DNA of 64,000 nucleotides from G963677085 sp963677085 (GTDB lineage Bacteria > Planctomycetota > Planctomycetia > Pirellulales > Thermoguttaceae), in the NCBI GenBank assembly GCA_963677085.2, contig CAXXFH010000004.1:4526001-4590000 (forward strand), read 5' to 3'. Made by a program: the position numbers and the translations under genes. Shown here one piece after another: positions 1 to 8,280 of the stretch. A model generated the notes under the pieces. It was not told where the DNA came from and did no database searches. It saw only the letters and a list, made by a program, of their open reading frames with translations. How positions within the stretch are numbered: the first letter of the stretch is position 1; each line of letters begins with the position of its first letter.

Positions 1-578
1 ATTTGCGCGTAACCTTCGCGGCACTGCTGGTCGAGCTGTTTGAGTTGCGCGAGATACTTTGCGGCGTTTTGGCGGTAGGCATCGGCGTGGTCGGGGTCGG
101 CCGAGATCAGTTTCTCGGCCGCATGTTCCACACATTGCGACCACAGATCCACATCGAACCAAATGTGGGGATCGAAGGTGGTTTCCGATTCATGGGCGTG
201 AATTAACCGATCGGGAGCTTTCTCACGTATGCCCTCGGTTACAGCGAAAACCGGTTGGCGGCGGCCCAGTTTTTCGAGCAAATCGCTCAAACGCCCTTCC
301 AGGTGCAGACCGCTGTAGAAGATCACATCGGCCTGGTTCAATTCCCGGCGGTCGGCCGGCGTGGCCTTGTAGAGATGAGGATCGACACCGGGGCCCATCA
401 GGCCGACCACTTCGACATGGTCCCCACCAATGTTGCGGAGCATGTCGGCCACCTGGCTGGTGGTGCACACGACCCGCAGTTTGCCGTCGGTCTTGCCGGA
501 AGCCCCGCCGGTCGGGCTGCAACCCGGCACCGTCCAAAACGCGGCTATCAGCACGCACCACGTGAGATACGGGCGCAA
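1..578 (-). CDS. Metal ABC transporter substrate-binding lipoprotein (ZnuA/TroA type), partial
   Basis: This is the N-terminal part of a periplasmic metal-binding lipoprotein; the C-terminus runs off the window. Reading from a TTG at 578 gives a positively charged start, a hydrophobic stretch and a lipobox-like VPGC, then a cluster A-I domain. It shows GPGVDPHLYKAT and FDPHIWFD, the usual places for metal-ligand histidines in the ZnuA/MntA/TroA family. The family delivers Zn2+ or Mn2+ to an ABC importer, and the metal cannot be told from this fragment. The start is uncertain because no ATG lies in frame and a 104-bp repeat ends 8 bp upstream. Confidence 0.8.
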   Translation of the reverse strand, partial: MRPYLTWCVLIAAFWTVPGCSPTGGASGKTDGKLRVVCTTSQVADMLRNIGGDHVEVVGLMGPGVDPHLYKATPADRRELNQADVIFYSGLHLEGRLSDLLEKLGRRQPVFAVTEGIREKAPDRLIHAHESETTFDPHIWFDVDLWSQCVEHAAEKLISADPDHADAYRQNAAKYLAQLKQLDQQCREGYAQ

Positions 579-586
579 AGGTCGCT

Positions 587-690
587 TATTGATGCTTGCA
601 TTGAAAATGATCCGCTTCGGAAAGCCGAACGCCTGGAAACCCAGGCTCCCGTTGGTCGCCTTCCGCTCATAAGCTATGCAAGCGTTAATA
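587..690 (-). repeat. MITE-like 104-bp repeat, copy 1
   Basis: The ends are imperfect 15-bp inverted repeats (TATTGATGCTTGCAT at the left, its complement with two changes at the right) with TA at both outer edges. Read on the minus strand it matches the copy at 5048-5151 at all but 2 of 104 positions. It contains an internal hairpin, CCTGG-GTTT-CCAGG. No protein is encoded. It sits directly upstream of the metal-binding lipoprotein start. Confidence 0.85.
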
Positions 691-1116
691 GGCCTTGACC
701 GAACGGCTATCGGGCTTCGCATGGCAGCTCCTCAAAGCTTTTTTGACATAGAGTACGTCAAGTAGGAGAATTGTCTCTCTTCATCCGATCGATTTGGACA
801 GCAATCATAGGCGTGATGGTGAAATGCATCAACCACCGCCATACGCCGCGCCCCTCAACCCGAGGGGGTGCGGCCTGGATTTCCGGTACAAGCGGTTATC
901 CAAAGGTTGAGTCTTAAGGGCTATACGGACGTTGGGAAAAAGACCCGCCTCGACTACCCGTTCGGCCGATCATGCGAGAGGGCGAACCTTACGGGGACTC
1001 CCCCCCGTTTGACGAGCCGGACATGAGTCTATAATACTGGAGGTGGCGGAACGCAATCCCTGGACTTGGCGGGCGTTTCCTGTTGCCCATTTAAGGTCGA
1101 CGACGGTTGATCGAAC
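691..1116. other. Intergenic region, no gene seen
   Basis: No open frame here looks coding. TTGACA at 743-748 is followed at 17 bp by a weak GAGAAT box. A better promoter, for the downstream acetyltransferase, is listed separately at 1009-1035. Confidence 0.5.
1009..1035 (+). promoter_or_regulatory. Putative sigma-70 promoter of the GNAT gene
   Basis: TTGACG (1009-1014) and a perfect TATAAT (1030-1035) are separated by 15 bp, slightly short. It would give a leader of about 75 nt before the ATG at 1117. Confidence 0.45.
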
Positions 1117-1731
1117 ATGGACCTGACGTATTTTAAGCGTTATCGCATGGAAATCAGCCTGCCCGGGCGCAACCTTCAGGCGCCCGTGCCAGACGGTTAT
1201 CGGCTTCGACCATGGGATCCCTCGCTGCTGGAAGAACACGCCCGAGCAAAATACCAGAGCTTCTGCGGCGAAATCGACGCCGTGGTCTTTCCTTGCCTGG
1301 GCGAGTTGAACGGGTGCCGGCGTTTGATGAACGAGATCAGCCGCAAACCCGGTTTTTTGCCCGAGACAACCTGGCTGGTCGAATGTTTACACTGTGTTGC
1401 TGATAGACACGGTGTTGCCGATGGACAGTACGTCGAGAATGATTGCGCCGGAAACGGTCGTTTCTTGGGATATTGCGGCACTGTCCAGGGAATTCGGGAC
1501 CGCCAGGGACTTGGATCGATCCAAAACCTGGGAATTGTGCCGGAGCATCGCGATGCCGGTTTGGGTACGGCCCTGCTGTTTGCGGCCTTGCGAGGGTTTC
1601 GGGAGGCGGGACTCGATCGAGTCTACCTGGAAGTTACCGCACAAAACCAGGGAGCGATCCGGCTCTACCGCCGACTAGGTTTCCAGGTTATCAAAACGGT
1701 CTACAAGGCGGTTGAGGTTGCCTATTCGTAG
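1117..1731 (+). CDS. GNAT-family N-acetyltransferase
   Basis: The protein has 204 residues. The C-terminal half is a GNAT fold: the segment LGIVPEHRDAGLGTALL carries the acetyl-CoA pyrophosphate loop (R/Q-x-x-G-x-G/A type), and YLEVTAQNQGAIRLYRRLGFQV is the typical beta5/alpha4 end of the family. The N-terminal half is less conserved and probably holds the substrate site. The substrate is unknown. The start at 1117 lies behind a good -10 box; a second ATG at 1147 is possible. Confidence 0.85.
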   Translation: MDLTYFKRYRMEISLPGRNLQAPVPDGYRLRPWDPSLLEEHARAKYQSFCGEIDAVVFPCLGELNGCRRLMNEISRKPGFLPETTWLVECLHCVADRHGVADGQYVENDCAGNGRFLGYCGTVQGIRDRQGLGSIQNLGIVPEHRDAGLGTALLFAALRGFREAGLDRVYLEVTAQNQGAIRLYRRLGFQVIKTVYKAVEVAYS

Positions 1732-2085
1732 ATCGAACCGTTTGTGCGATAGTTGGCCGCCCCCCCTGGCCGTCGGAGCGAAGATCGGAGAAGAGCCGAC
1801 GGGGTGACGGAAGCTTCCTGCCTCGCCGGTGCAAATACGAGGTTCGAGACGGCAGTAACCAGGGAAAATATCCCCGATAGTTTTCTTTTCCTCTTCCCAA
1901 GTCTTCCCCGGTGCCTGTATCCTGTGACTTCTTAGGATCGACTGAAAAATAACTTACCGATTTGCCGGGCTGTGCTTCGCGACAGCCCTCGCGTTTTGCC
2001 TTGGAAGACGGCAAGTTGTTTTTCGGCCGCCCCTTACGAACCTTGAAAGAAGGTTTGTATTCTGTCCAATGTAAGATTGTGGGTT
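1732..2085. other. Intergenic region, no gene seen
   Basis: Open frames on both strands here are low-complexity shadows without recognisable domains. The adjacent stretch to 2316 holds the inverted repeat at 2086-2148 and a partial MITE. Confidence 0.5.
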
Positions 2086-2148
2086 GGGTGCCACGGGCTG
2101 CTTGTATGCCCGTGTTCGGCACTGGCTGACAAGCAGCCCGTGGCACCC
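2086..2148. repeat. Perfect 20-bp inverted repeat with 23-nt loop
   Basis: The arms GGGTGCCACGGGCTGCTTGT (2086-2105) and its exact complement (2129-2148) can form a long hairpin. There is no T-run, so a simple terminator is unlikely. It looks like a dispersed palindromic (REP-like) unit. Confidence 0.75.
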
Positions 2149-2191
2149 ACAAACCAAAAGTTGTCAAAGCACTGGTGCCTTACTGCACTAC

Positions 2192-2244
2192 TATTGAGGC
2201 CTGCATAGCCAATGAGCGGAAGGCGACCAACGGGAGCGGTTTCC
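2192..2244 (+). repeat. MITE-like repeat, partial copy
   Basis: The first ~50 bp match the left part of the 104-bp repeat (TATTGA, TGCATAGC, then AATGAGCGGAAGGCGACCAA). The homology fades after about 2244, so the right half and right terminal repeat are gone. It lies about 70 bp upstream of the first M16 gene. Confidence 0.7.
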
Positions 2245-2316
2245 TGACTGGGTGCGATAGCACCGCCAAAGTTGGCGTCCCTGCCGCCGTGTGCAACAAC
2301 GGAAAGTGTACTGACT

Positions 2317-3561
2317 GTGAGCGAGTCCATTTATTTCCACACCTTCCCCAACGGCCTGACATTGGTCGGCGAGCCGATGGCTTCGCTCGGTTCGGTCGCT
2401 TTTACTTGTCTTGTGCCTGCCGGTTGCGTGTACGACCCACCCAACCGCAGTGGATTGGCCAGCTTTGCCTGCGAAATGATACTCCGCGGTGCCGGCGAGC
2501 GCGATAGCCGCCAGTTTATTGTCGACCTGGACAATCTGGGCGTCGAGCGAAGCGAGTCCGTATCGAATGCCCACACCGGCTTTGGTGGTGCCACGTTGGC
2601 CGACAATTTGCCCAACGTGTTGGCCATCTACGCCGACGTGTTGCAGCGTCCTCACTTGCCCGCAGACCAACTGGAAGCCAGTCGGCTGGTGTGTCTTCAG
2701 GAACTTCACGCGGTAGAAGACGAACCTGCGCAGAAGCTCATGCAGGAGTTGCGCCGCCAGCACTATCCCGAACCCTGGGGCCGTCCATCGCAAGGCGACC
2801 AGGCGGCGCTCGAGGCAATCACCGTGGACGACGTTCGCGACTATTTCGAGCGGTGTTACCACCCGAACGGTGCGATCCTGGGCGTCGCCGGCCGTTTTCA
2901 GTGGGAACCGCTGAAGGATCTTGTCGGCGAGTTGCTTGGCGACTGGCAACCGTGCGAGGCACCTGCCATCGACGAAAAACCGGCTCTTGCGGCCTATCGC
3001 CACATACCGTACGAATCCGGCCAGACCCAGATCGGCATCGCATACCCCAGCGTTCCCTATCGTCATCCCGACTACTACCGTGCCTGGGGTGCAGTCGGCG
3101 TGTTGGGAAGCGGATCAAGTGCGCGGCTGTTTACCGAAGTGCGCGAACGGCGTGGGCTGTGCTACAGCGTGTATGCAAGCTACCACACGTTGCGCGATCG
3201 CGGCGGCGTGTTCTGCTACGCTGGCACCAGTGCGGAGCGCGCCCAGGAAACGCTCGATGTAACGCTGGCCGAACTGAAGCGTTTGCCCGAGGGCATCAAG
3301 GAAGACGAGCTGCAGCGTCTGAAGGCTCGTATCAAGAGTGCCCTGATTATGCAGCAAGAGTCGAGTTCGGCCCGGAGCGGGTCGCTGGCACGCGACTGGT
3401 ATCACCTGGGCCGTGCGCGGACGCTCGACGAAGTGGGCCGCCAGATCGACGAGTTGACCCACGACAGTATCAACGCCTATTTGACCGAGTACCCACCAGA
3501 TGATTTCACCCTGGTGACGCTTGGCCCCGAAAAGTTGGAGGTTTCCGTTGAAGTTCCGTAA
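2317..3561 (+). CDS. M16-family peptidase homologue lacking the zinc motif
   Basis: The protein has 414 residues with the two-domain M16 (pitrilysin/PqqL) layout, starting FHTFPNGLTLV. At the position of the catalytic HxxEH it reads SFACE (residues 49-53), so the zinc ligands are missing and this is probably the non-catalytic partner. The GTG at 2317 is preferred because GGAAAG lies 10 bp upstream and the homologous block begins right after it; the frame opens earlier at 2272. The gene overlaps the next M16 gene by 14 bp, as expected for a two-subunit M16 protease. Confidence 0.85.
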   Translation: MSESIYFHTFPNGLTLVGEPMASLGSVAFTCLVPAGCVYDPPNRSGLASFACEMILRGAGERDSRQFIVDLDNLGVERSESVSNAHTGFGGATLADNLPNVLAIYADVLQRPHLPADQLEASRLVCLQELHAVEDEPAQKLMQELRRQHYPEPWGRPSQGDQAALEAITVDDVRDYFERCYHPNGAILGVAGRFQWEPLKDLVGELLGDWQPCEAPAIDEKPALAAYRHIPYESGQTQIGIAYPSVPYRHPDYYRAWGAVGVLGSGSSARLFTEVRERRGLCYSVYASYHTLRDRGGVFCYAGTSAERAQETLDVTLAELKRLPEGIKEDELQRLKARIKSALIMQQESSSARSGSLARDWYHLGRARTLDEVGRQIDELTHDSINAYLTEYPPDDFTLVTLGPEKLEVSVEVP

Positions 3562-4813
3562 TCACACGTTGCCCAACGGACTGCAAGTCATCGCCGAGTG
3601 CAACGACGAGGCGCACTCGATGGCGCTGGGGTTTTTCGTGAAGACCGGTTCCCGCGATGAAACCGACGCCATCGCCGGCACGTCGCATTTTCTTGAGCAC
3701 ATGATGTTCAAGGGTACGCCGACCCGCTCGGCCGACGACGTCAATCGCGAGTTCGACGAAATGGGGGCCCACTACAACGCCTTCACCAGCGAAGACAGCA
3801 CCGTGTATCACGCTGCCGTGCTGCCCGAGTACCAGGATCGAACCGTGGAACTGTTGGCCGACATTCTTCGGCCGTCGCTTCGCGAAGACGACTTCGAGAT
3901 GGAGAAAAAGGTTATTCTCGAAGAGATCCAGATGTACGAGGACCAGCCGCCGTTCGGGGCCGACGAAAGATGCCGGGCGGCCTTCTATGGCAGTCACCCT
4001 TTGGGTCGCAGTGTGCTGGGTACGCCGGAAAGCATCTCGGCGTTGCCGGTCGATGCCATGCGCGACTACTTCCAACGCCGTTATGGTCCAGAAAGTATTG
4101 TGCTGGCAGCAGCCGGACGCGTCGACTTCGACGCCCTCGTCAAGCAGACCGAACGCTGCTGCGGCGGCTGGGCTTCGGCCAACGGCCAACGCGACATTCG
4201 TCCGGCCACGCCGGAACACGGCTTCCAATTCGTACACAAGCCGATTGCCACCCAGCAATATACCCTTCAACTGAGCGACGCACCGTCGGCCTGCGATACC
4301 AGCAGCCGCTTTGCCGCCAAGTTGCTGGCTACCGTGCTGGGCGACGACTCGGGAAGTCGACTCTATTGGGAACTGGTCGACCCGGGCTTGGCCGAACACG
4401 CCACGTTGCACCATTACGAATATGAAGATTCCGGCGTGATGATGACTTACATGAGTTGCACGCCCGAGCTGGCCGCCGAAAACCTCCAGCGAGCCTACGA
4501 CGTTTATCGTCAGGCTGAATCCGACGGCATCACGGAAGAGGAACTTCAGCAGGCTAAAAGCAAGTTGCTCAGCCGCATTGTGCTCGTGAGCGAACGTCCC
4601 CGCGGACGCCTCTTCGGCGTGGGCACTGAATGGGTGTATCGCCAGGAGTATTGCAGCATCGACGACGACCTTCGTCAGGTAACCGAAGTCAGTCTCGACG
4701 AAGTCAACGCCCTGCTCGTGCAGTATCCCCTTTCGAAGAGCAACACGATCACGATTGGGCCGTTGGCCAAGGTCAAGCAGCCGGATGGCGGGGGTAATGG
4801 TCAGAAAGGGTGA
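3548..4813 (+). CDS. M16-family zinc metallopeptidase, catalytic subunit
   Basis: The protein has 421 residues. HFLEH (residues 47-51) is the inverted zinc motif, and EEIQMYED near residue 125 supplies the third ligand. It resembles mitochondrial-processing-peptidase-beta-like bacterial proteases. The TTG at 3548 is chosen because GGAGG (3537-3541) stands 6 bp upstream; an upstream TTG at 3521 has no such site. With the inactive homologue just upstream it probably forms a heterodimer. The substrate is unknown. Confidence 0.9.
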   Translation: MKFRNHTLPNGLQVIAECNDEAHSMALGFFVKTGSRDETDAIAGTSHFLEHMMFKGTPTRSADDVNREFDEMGAHYNAFTSEDSTVYHAAVLPEYQDRTVELLADILRPSLREDDFEMEKKVILEEIQMYEDQPPFGADERCRAAFYGSHPLGRSVLGTPESISALPVDAMRDYFQRRYGPESIVLAAAGRVDFDALVKQTERCCGGWASANGQRDIRPATPEHGFQFVHKPIATQQYTLQLSDAPSACDTSSRFAAKLLATVLGDDSGSRLYWELVDPGLAEHATLHHYEYEDSGVMMTYMSCTPELAAENLQRAYDVYRQAESDGITEEELQQAKSKLLSRIVLVSERPRGRLFGVGTEWVYRQEYCSIDDDLRQVTEVSLDEVNALLVQYPLSKSNTITIGPLAKVKQPDGGGNGQKG

Positions 4814-5047
4814 ATGATGAAGTAGAAACGCCAAGGCTGTGCTTCACCATTCTTCATCCCTGCGTTTATTCCGCTTCCCGCTTTCGATTTCTGGCCCGCA
4901 TTTCTCACCACGGAGACACGGAAGACACCGAGTCGTTTGCACGGAACAACTTATGACGACGGTTGTCCGGCAGTCTATCAGCAATCAAACGGATATTGCC
5001 TTGCGGCCAGTCTTCGCTTCTCCGCGACCTCCGTGTCTCTGTCGTAC

Positions 5048-5151
5048 TATTGACGCTTGCATAGCTTATGAGCGGAAGGCGACCAACGGGAGCCTGGGTT
5101 TCCAGGCGTTCGGCTTTCCGAAGAGGATCATTTTCAATGCAAGCATCAATA
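5048..5151 (+). repeat. MITE-like 104-bp repeat, copy 2
   Basis: It is complete, with TATTGACGCTTGCAT at 5048-5062 and ATGCAAGCATCAATA at 5137-5151. It is nearly identical to the inverted copy at 587-690. The right terminal repeat supplies the last codon and the stop (TAT TGA on the minus strand) of the GntR gene, so its insertion appears to have redefined that gene's end. Confidence 0.85.
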
Positions 5152-5832
5152 AGTCCGAAACATGGCCGCTTGGCAGATGGCGGCCGCGCTGTCGATATGA
5201 TTCGACATTGCCCTGCCGGCCGCGCTCCGATCGTCTAGGAGTAGGGCGTTTACGATGGCCAAATGTTCTTCCAAGGCTTGCTCGACGAGCGGACGGTTGG
5301 GACCGATCGCTTCGCGGATGGTTTGAACCAACCCTTCGTAACGACGGATTTCGTTGGTCAGTCGCTGGCTGCCGCAACCGGCGACGATTAGCCCATGCAG
5401 ACGCCGGTCGGTCGCCGAAGCCTCCTGCGACCAAATCTCTCCGTTGGCCATGCCGACCAAACGGTGCATTATTTGGGCGAGTTGCTCAAGCGTTTCTCGG
5501 TCGATGCGGCCGCAAGCACACCGCGTGGCTTCGACCTCCAGGATTCGGCGAACCTGGTAGATTTCCTGGAGTTCCTGAGGTCCAAACGGCGCCACTTCGG
5601 CCCCGCGATTGGGGACGAACTGCACGACGCCGATCGACTCGAGTTCGACCAGCGCTTCGCGCACAGGCGTAGAACTGGTTCCCACCCGGGCGGCCAGCTT
5701 CATGACCATCAGCCGTGTGCCGGCGGGCAATTCCCCGCGGAAAATGGCCGCCAGCAGCCGCGTGCCGATTTCGCCGCGTAGGCTTCCCCGACTGACGACA
5801 GGGATTTCCTGCAATGCATCGATTGGGTCCAT
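5146..5832 (-). CDS. GntR-family transcriptional regulator, FCD (FadR-like) type
   Basis: The protein has about 228 residues. An N-terminal winged helix (RGSLRGEIGTRLLAAIFRGEL, then TSSTPVREALVELE with the typical T-P-V-R-E-A-L recognition helix) is followed by an all-helical FCD ligand domain. ATG 5832 is preferred; TTG 5856 and ATG 5847 are also in frame. With the 5832 start, a perfect palindrome TGCATGATGCA (5843-5853) lies just upstream and would be an autoregulatory operator. The ligand is unknown. The stop codon comes from the MITE at 5048-5151. Confidence 0.85.
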   Translation of the reverse strand: MDPIDALQEIPVVSRGSLRGEIGTRLLAAIFRGELPAGTRLMVMKLAARVGTSSTPVREALVELESIGVVQFVPNRGAEVAPFGPQELQEIYQVRRILEVEATRCACGRIDRETLEQLAQIMHRLVGMANGEIWSQEASATDRRLHGLIVAGCGSQRLTNEIRRYEGLVQTIREAIGPNRPLVEQALEEHLAIVNALLLDDRSAAGRAMSNHIDSAAAICQAAMFRTY

Positions 5833-5842
5833 GTCGACATTA

Positions 5843-5853
5843 TGCATGATGCA
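5843..5853. promoter_or_regulatory. Putative GntR operator at its own gene
   Basis: TGCAT-G-ATGCA is a perfect 11-bp palindrome 11 bp upstream of the GntR ATG. The same half-sites recur at 6173-6190 on the neighbouring promoter, which supports recognition by this regulator. Confidence 0.5.
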
Positions 5854-6145
5854 CAACGCCTTGAAAACCCCCTCTTTTTAACTCGTAACCACGTTTTGCC
5901 CCTGTCGCAACCCATTGAGCTCTCTCGCTAAACGGACAGTTGCCGAGAAATATCGGCCAAAACGTGGCAAAGAAGGACCCACCCTTTTTTTTCGCTCCAG
6001 CTTCCCGCTTGTTCTTCGCCCGGGGTCAAAGTGAATGACTCGTGACAGCCAAGGAGTCGGGGTATCTGCATATAATTCCACAGAGGGTCTTCGATTCGCC
6101 CACTACGGATTTTTCCGGAAAATGGGCAGATGGTTACCACAACGC

Positions 6146-6190
6146 TTGCAATACTTGGCGATCAGTCTATAATGCATAATGCATTGTGCA
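6146..6190 (+). promoter_or_regulatory. Promoter overlapped by two GntR-type palindromes
   Basis: TTGCAA (6146-6151), a 16-bp spacer and TATAAT (6168-6173) form a good promoter. TGCATAATGCA (6173-6183, perfect) and TGCATTGTGCA (6180-6190, one mismatch) overlap the -10/+1 region, where a bound repressor would block transcription of the PEP-CTERM genes downstream. Confidence 0.55.
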
Positions 6191-6307
6191 AGTAGATGGC
6201 TGCCGACGTAAAGGTGTTTGCCTGGAAAATCCACTTGTCGCCGACTTCGGGCGGTTCCGTCCACGAAAGGCTTCGTCTGCCAGTTTCTTTCAACGAAGGA
6301 GTCTGTT

Positions 6308-7171
6308 ATGTCCTGCACAAGGTTGTTTTCTCTCGTCCCTTGGACAACTCTCCTGCTGGCGGTTTGGGTGGGCAACGTTCAGGCCGGTACCCTGCCGGTT
6401 ACCGCCGCCGGCGACCTTAAACTCCACTTGGCGGCCGATGTCGGGGTGCAGTTGGATGCGGTGACCGGCGACGTGGAGTATTGGCTCGACCAGTCGGGCA
6501 ACGGTAACGATGCCGCGCAAGCGACCGACGACCGTCAGCCCATTCTCGAAACTACCAACACACTCAACGGCCGACAGGTCATCCGGTTCGACGGTAGCAA
6601 CGACTATCTCGCCCTGCCGACGCCGTCAACACTCGGCATCCTCAACCAGGATTACGAGATGTTTTTCGTATTTCGCACCACGCAAACAGACGTGGTGTTC
6701 CTGATTGGTGGAGCTTCGACGAAGTACGAAGTTCATCTAAATGGTTCTTCGGGCGCGAGATTTCTTCCCGCCGACTACGACAACGGCAATGAAGTGTCCG
6801 ATTTGGCCACGTCGGGCACCTATGCCGATGGGCAATCACACGTGCTCAACGCCCGAGTTGATAGCGGCAACAGCTATCGAGGCCTGGTGCGCGTTGACGG
6901 GGTCGATAGCACCGACTGGACCAACAGCGACGCACGTACGACCAACGATACGGCGTTGAACTTAGGTAGTCGAACCACGTCACAATATTGGTACCAAGGC
7001 GATCTGGCCGAGGTGCTGATTTACGACCGCACCTTGACCGTAACGGAACACGATTCGGTCGAGCAATACCTCAATGATCGTTGGACAGTTCCCGAACCGA
7101 GCACTGTCGTGCTGCTTGTCCTCGCTGGCTTATGCCTTGCGGCCGGACAATGCAGGCGATGGCAACGTTAA
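6308..7171 (+). CDS. PEP-CTERM protein with LamG-like domain
   Basis: The protein has 287 residues. A signal peptide (residues 1 to ~28, ending VQA) is followed by a concanavalin/LamG-like domain with the characteristic YWLDQSGNGNDA and HVLNARVDSGN segments. The C-terminus is VPEP, a hydrophobic helix and a basic end (RRWQR), the PEP-CTERM sorting tag. The product is expected to be exported and handled by an exosortase. AAGGAG lies 8 bp before the ATG. The promoter at 6146-6173 carries GntR-type palindromes. Confidence 0.85.
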   Translation: MSCTRLFSLVPWTTLLLAVWVGNVQAGTLPVTAAGDLKLHLAADVGVQLDAVTGDVEYWLDQSGNGNDAAQATDDRQPILETTNTLNGRQVIRFDGSNDYLALPTPSTLGILNQDYEMFFVFRTTQTDVVFLIGGASTKYEVHLNGSSGARFLPADYDNGNEVSDLATSGTYADGQSHVLNARVDSGNSYRGLVRVDGVDSTDWTNSDARTTNDTALNLGSRTTSQYWYQGDLAEVLIYDRTLTVTEHDSVEQYLNDRWTVPEPSTVVLLVLAGLCLAAGQCRRWQR

Positions 7172-7293
7172 GACGAAGCTTGACTCGCGTCGTCGAAGCG
7201 TATCACAGGCTGTCAGTCGGAACGAAGAACGTGAAGCATCGCCATTATCACCGAAACGCCGGCCCACACACCCTATGTCAAAGGAGTTTCAAA

Positions 7294-8019
7294 ATGCCAC
7301 GGTTCGCCCTTGGACTCACGCTGTTCGTGGTTGTCATGTTGGCAACCACTCTGTGTACGGCCGAGCCGATCACCACGACCGGGTCGATCAACTTTCTCTC
7401 GTTCGGGCCCTACCCCGAGGATAATGCCCCATCGAACCTCGCCGGATCTGGAACGGCCTTCGCCAAGGACGTGATTAGTAATGGTGGTTACGCGGCCCAT
7501 CAGATCGACCACCTCAACGACGGACTCTATGGCAACGCCAATAGTTGGATCGGCAACTCCGACGGAACGTTCGCCGGAATCAGCTTTAGCACCACCTCGC
7601 AGACAATCGCACAGTTCGCCTTTGGACGTGACAACGCTGGCACCAGTAGTGACAGAATCTACATCGACCGCTCGGCGGGCACCTACACCATCCAATACAC
7701 CACGGTCGACAATCCAGACGAGACGACGCTCGATGAGGACTGGACGACTCTGGGAACGATTACCCTCGCGTTCGATCCGGTCGGCAACTCCGGTGCCAGC
7801 GTCGCCCAACCCCAAAACCGCCGCAAGCTTTTCTCGCTCGACACACCGGTGGAAGCCACGGGGTTCCGTATCGTCGTGCCCTATGGAACGGGGGGCTTTG
7901 CGACTGCCATCGACGAAATCGAGCTTTTCGAAACACCCGAGCCGGGCACGTTCACACTTTTGTCCCTTGCGGGGCTATGCCTTGTCGCAGGACAACAGTT
8001 GTCACGTCGCCGAAAGTAG
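7294..8019 (+). CDS. PEP-CTERM protein with F5/8-type C-like domain
   Basis: The protein has 241 residues: a signal peptide (1 to ~24, ending CTA), a galactose-binding-like region, and a C-terminal TPEPGTF, hydrophobic helix and basic SRRRK tail (PEP-CTERM). The segment HLNDGLYGNANSWIG is nearly the same as HLNDGRYGNAHSWIA in the HzsA-like protein at 9943-12837, so both proteins may bind similar surfaces. AAAGGAG precedes the ATG. A surface or extracellular role is inferred. Confidence 0.8.
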   Translation: MPRFALGLTLFVVVMLATTLCTAEPITTTGSINFLSFGPYPEDNAPSNLAGSGTAFAKDVISNGGYAAHQIDHLNDGLYGNANSWIGNSDGTFAGISFSTTSQTIAQFAFGRDNAGTSSDRIYIDRSAGTYTIQYTTVDNPDETTLDEDWTTLGTITLAFDPVGNSGASVAQPQNRRKLFSLDTPVEATGFRIVVPYGTGGFATAIDEIELFETPEPGTFTLLSLAGLCLVAGQQLSRRRK

Positions 8020-8280
8020 AGAAAGGGAGTCGAGGTCATAGGCCGTGTGGGCTGCAACGTGTACCAGTCCACGCAACAACGTTATCCCAACTGGTCCGGG
8101 TGCCTCGGTCGGCAGCGCGGGCGGCGGCTCGGGGGCTGTGGCAGGACTTCGAGAACGCATAGGGCGAGTTGCCCCGAGGTGCCCTGGCCACGGGATAATC
8201 AACAAAAACAGCAGAGTGATTACGCGATAAAACGGTTCGTACCGCTAGCCTGTTGGTTCGACGACCGGGGGAACAAAAGC

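Noticed and set aside
4839..5672. A 277-residue plus-strand open frame
   Set aside because: It covers intergenic sequence, the MITE and the antisense of the GntR gene, with no domain.
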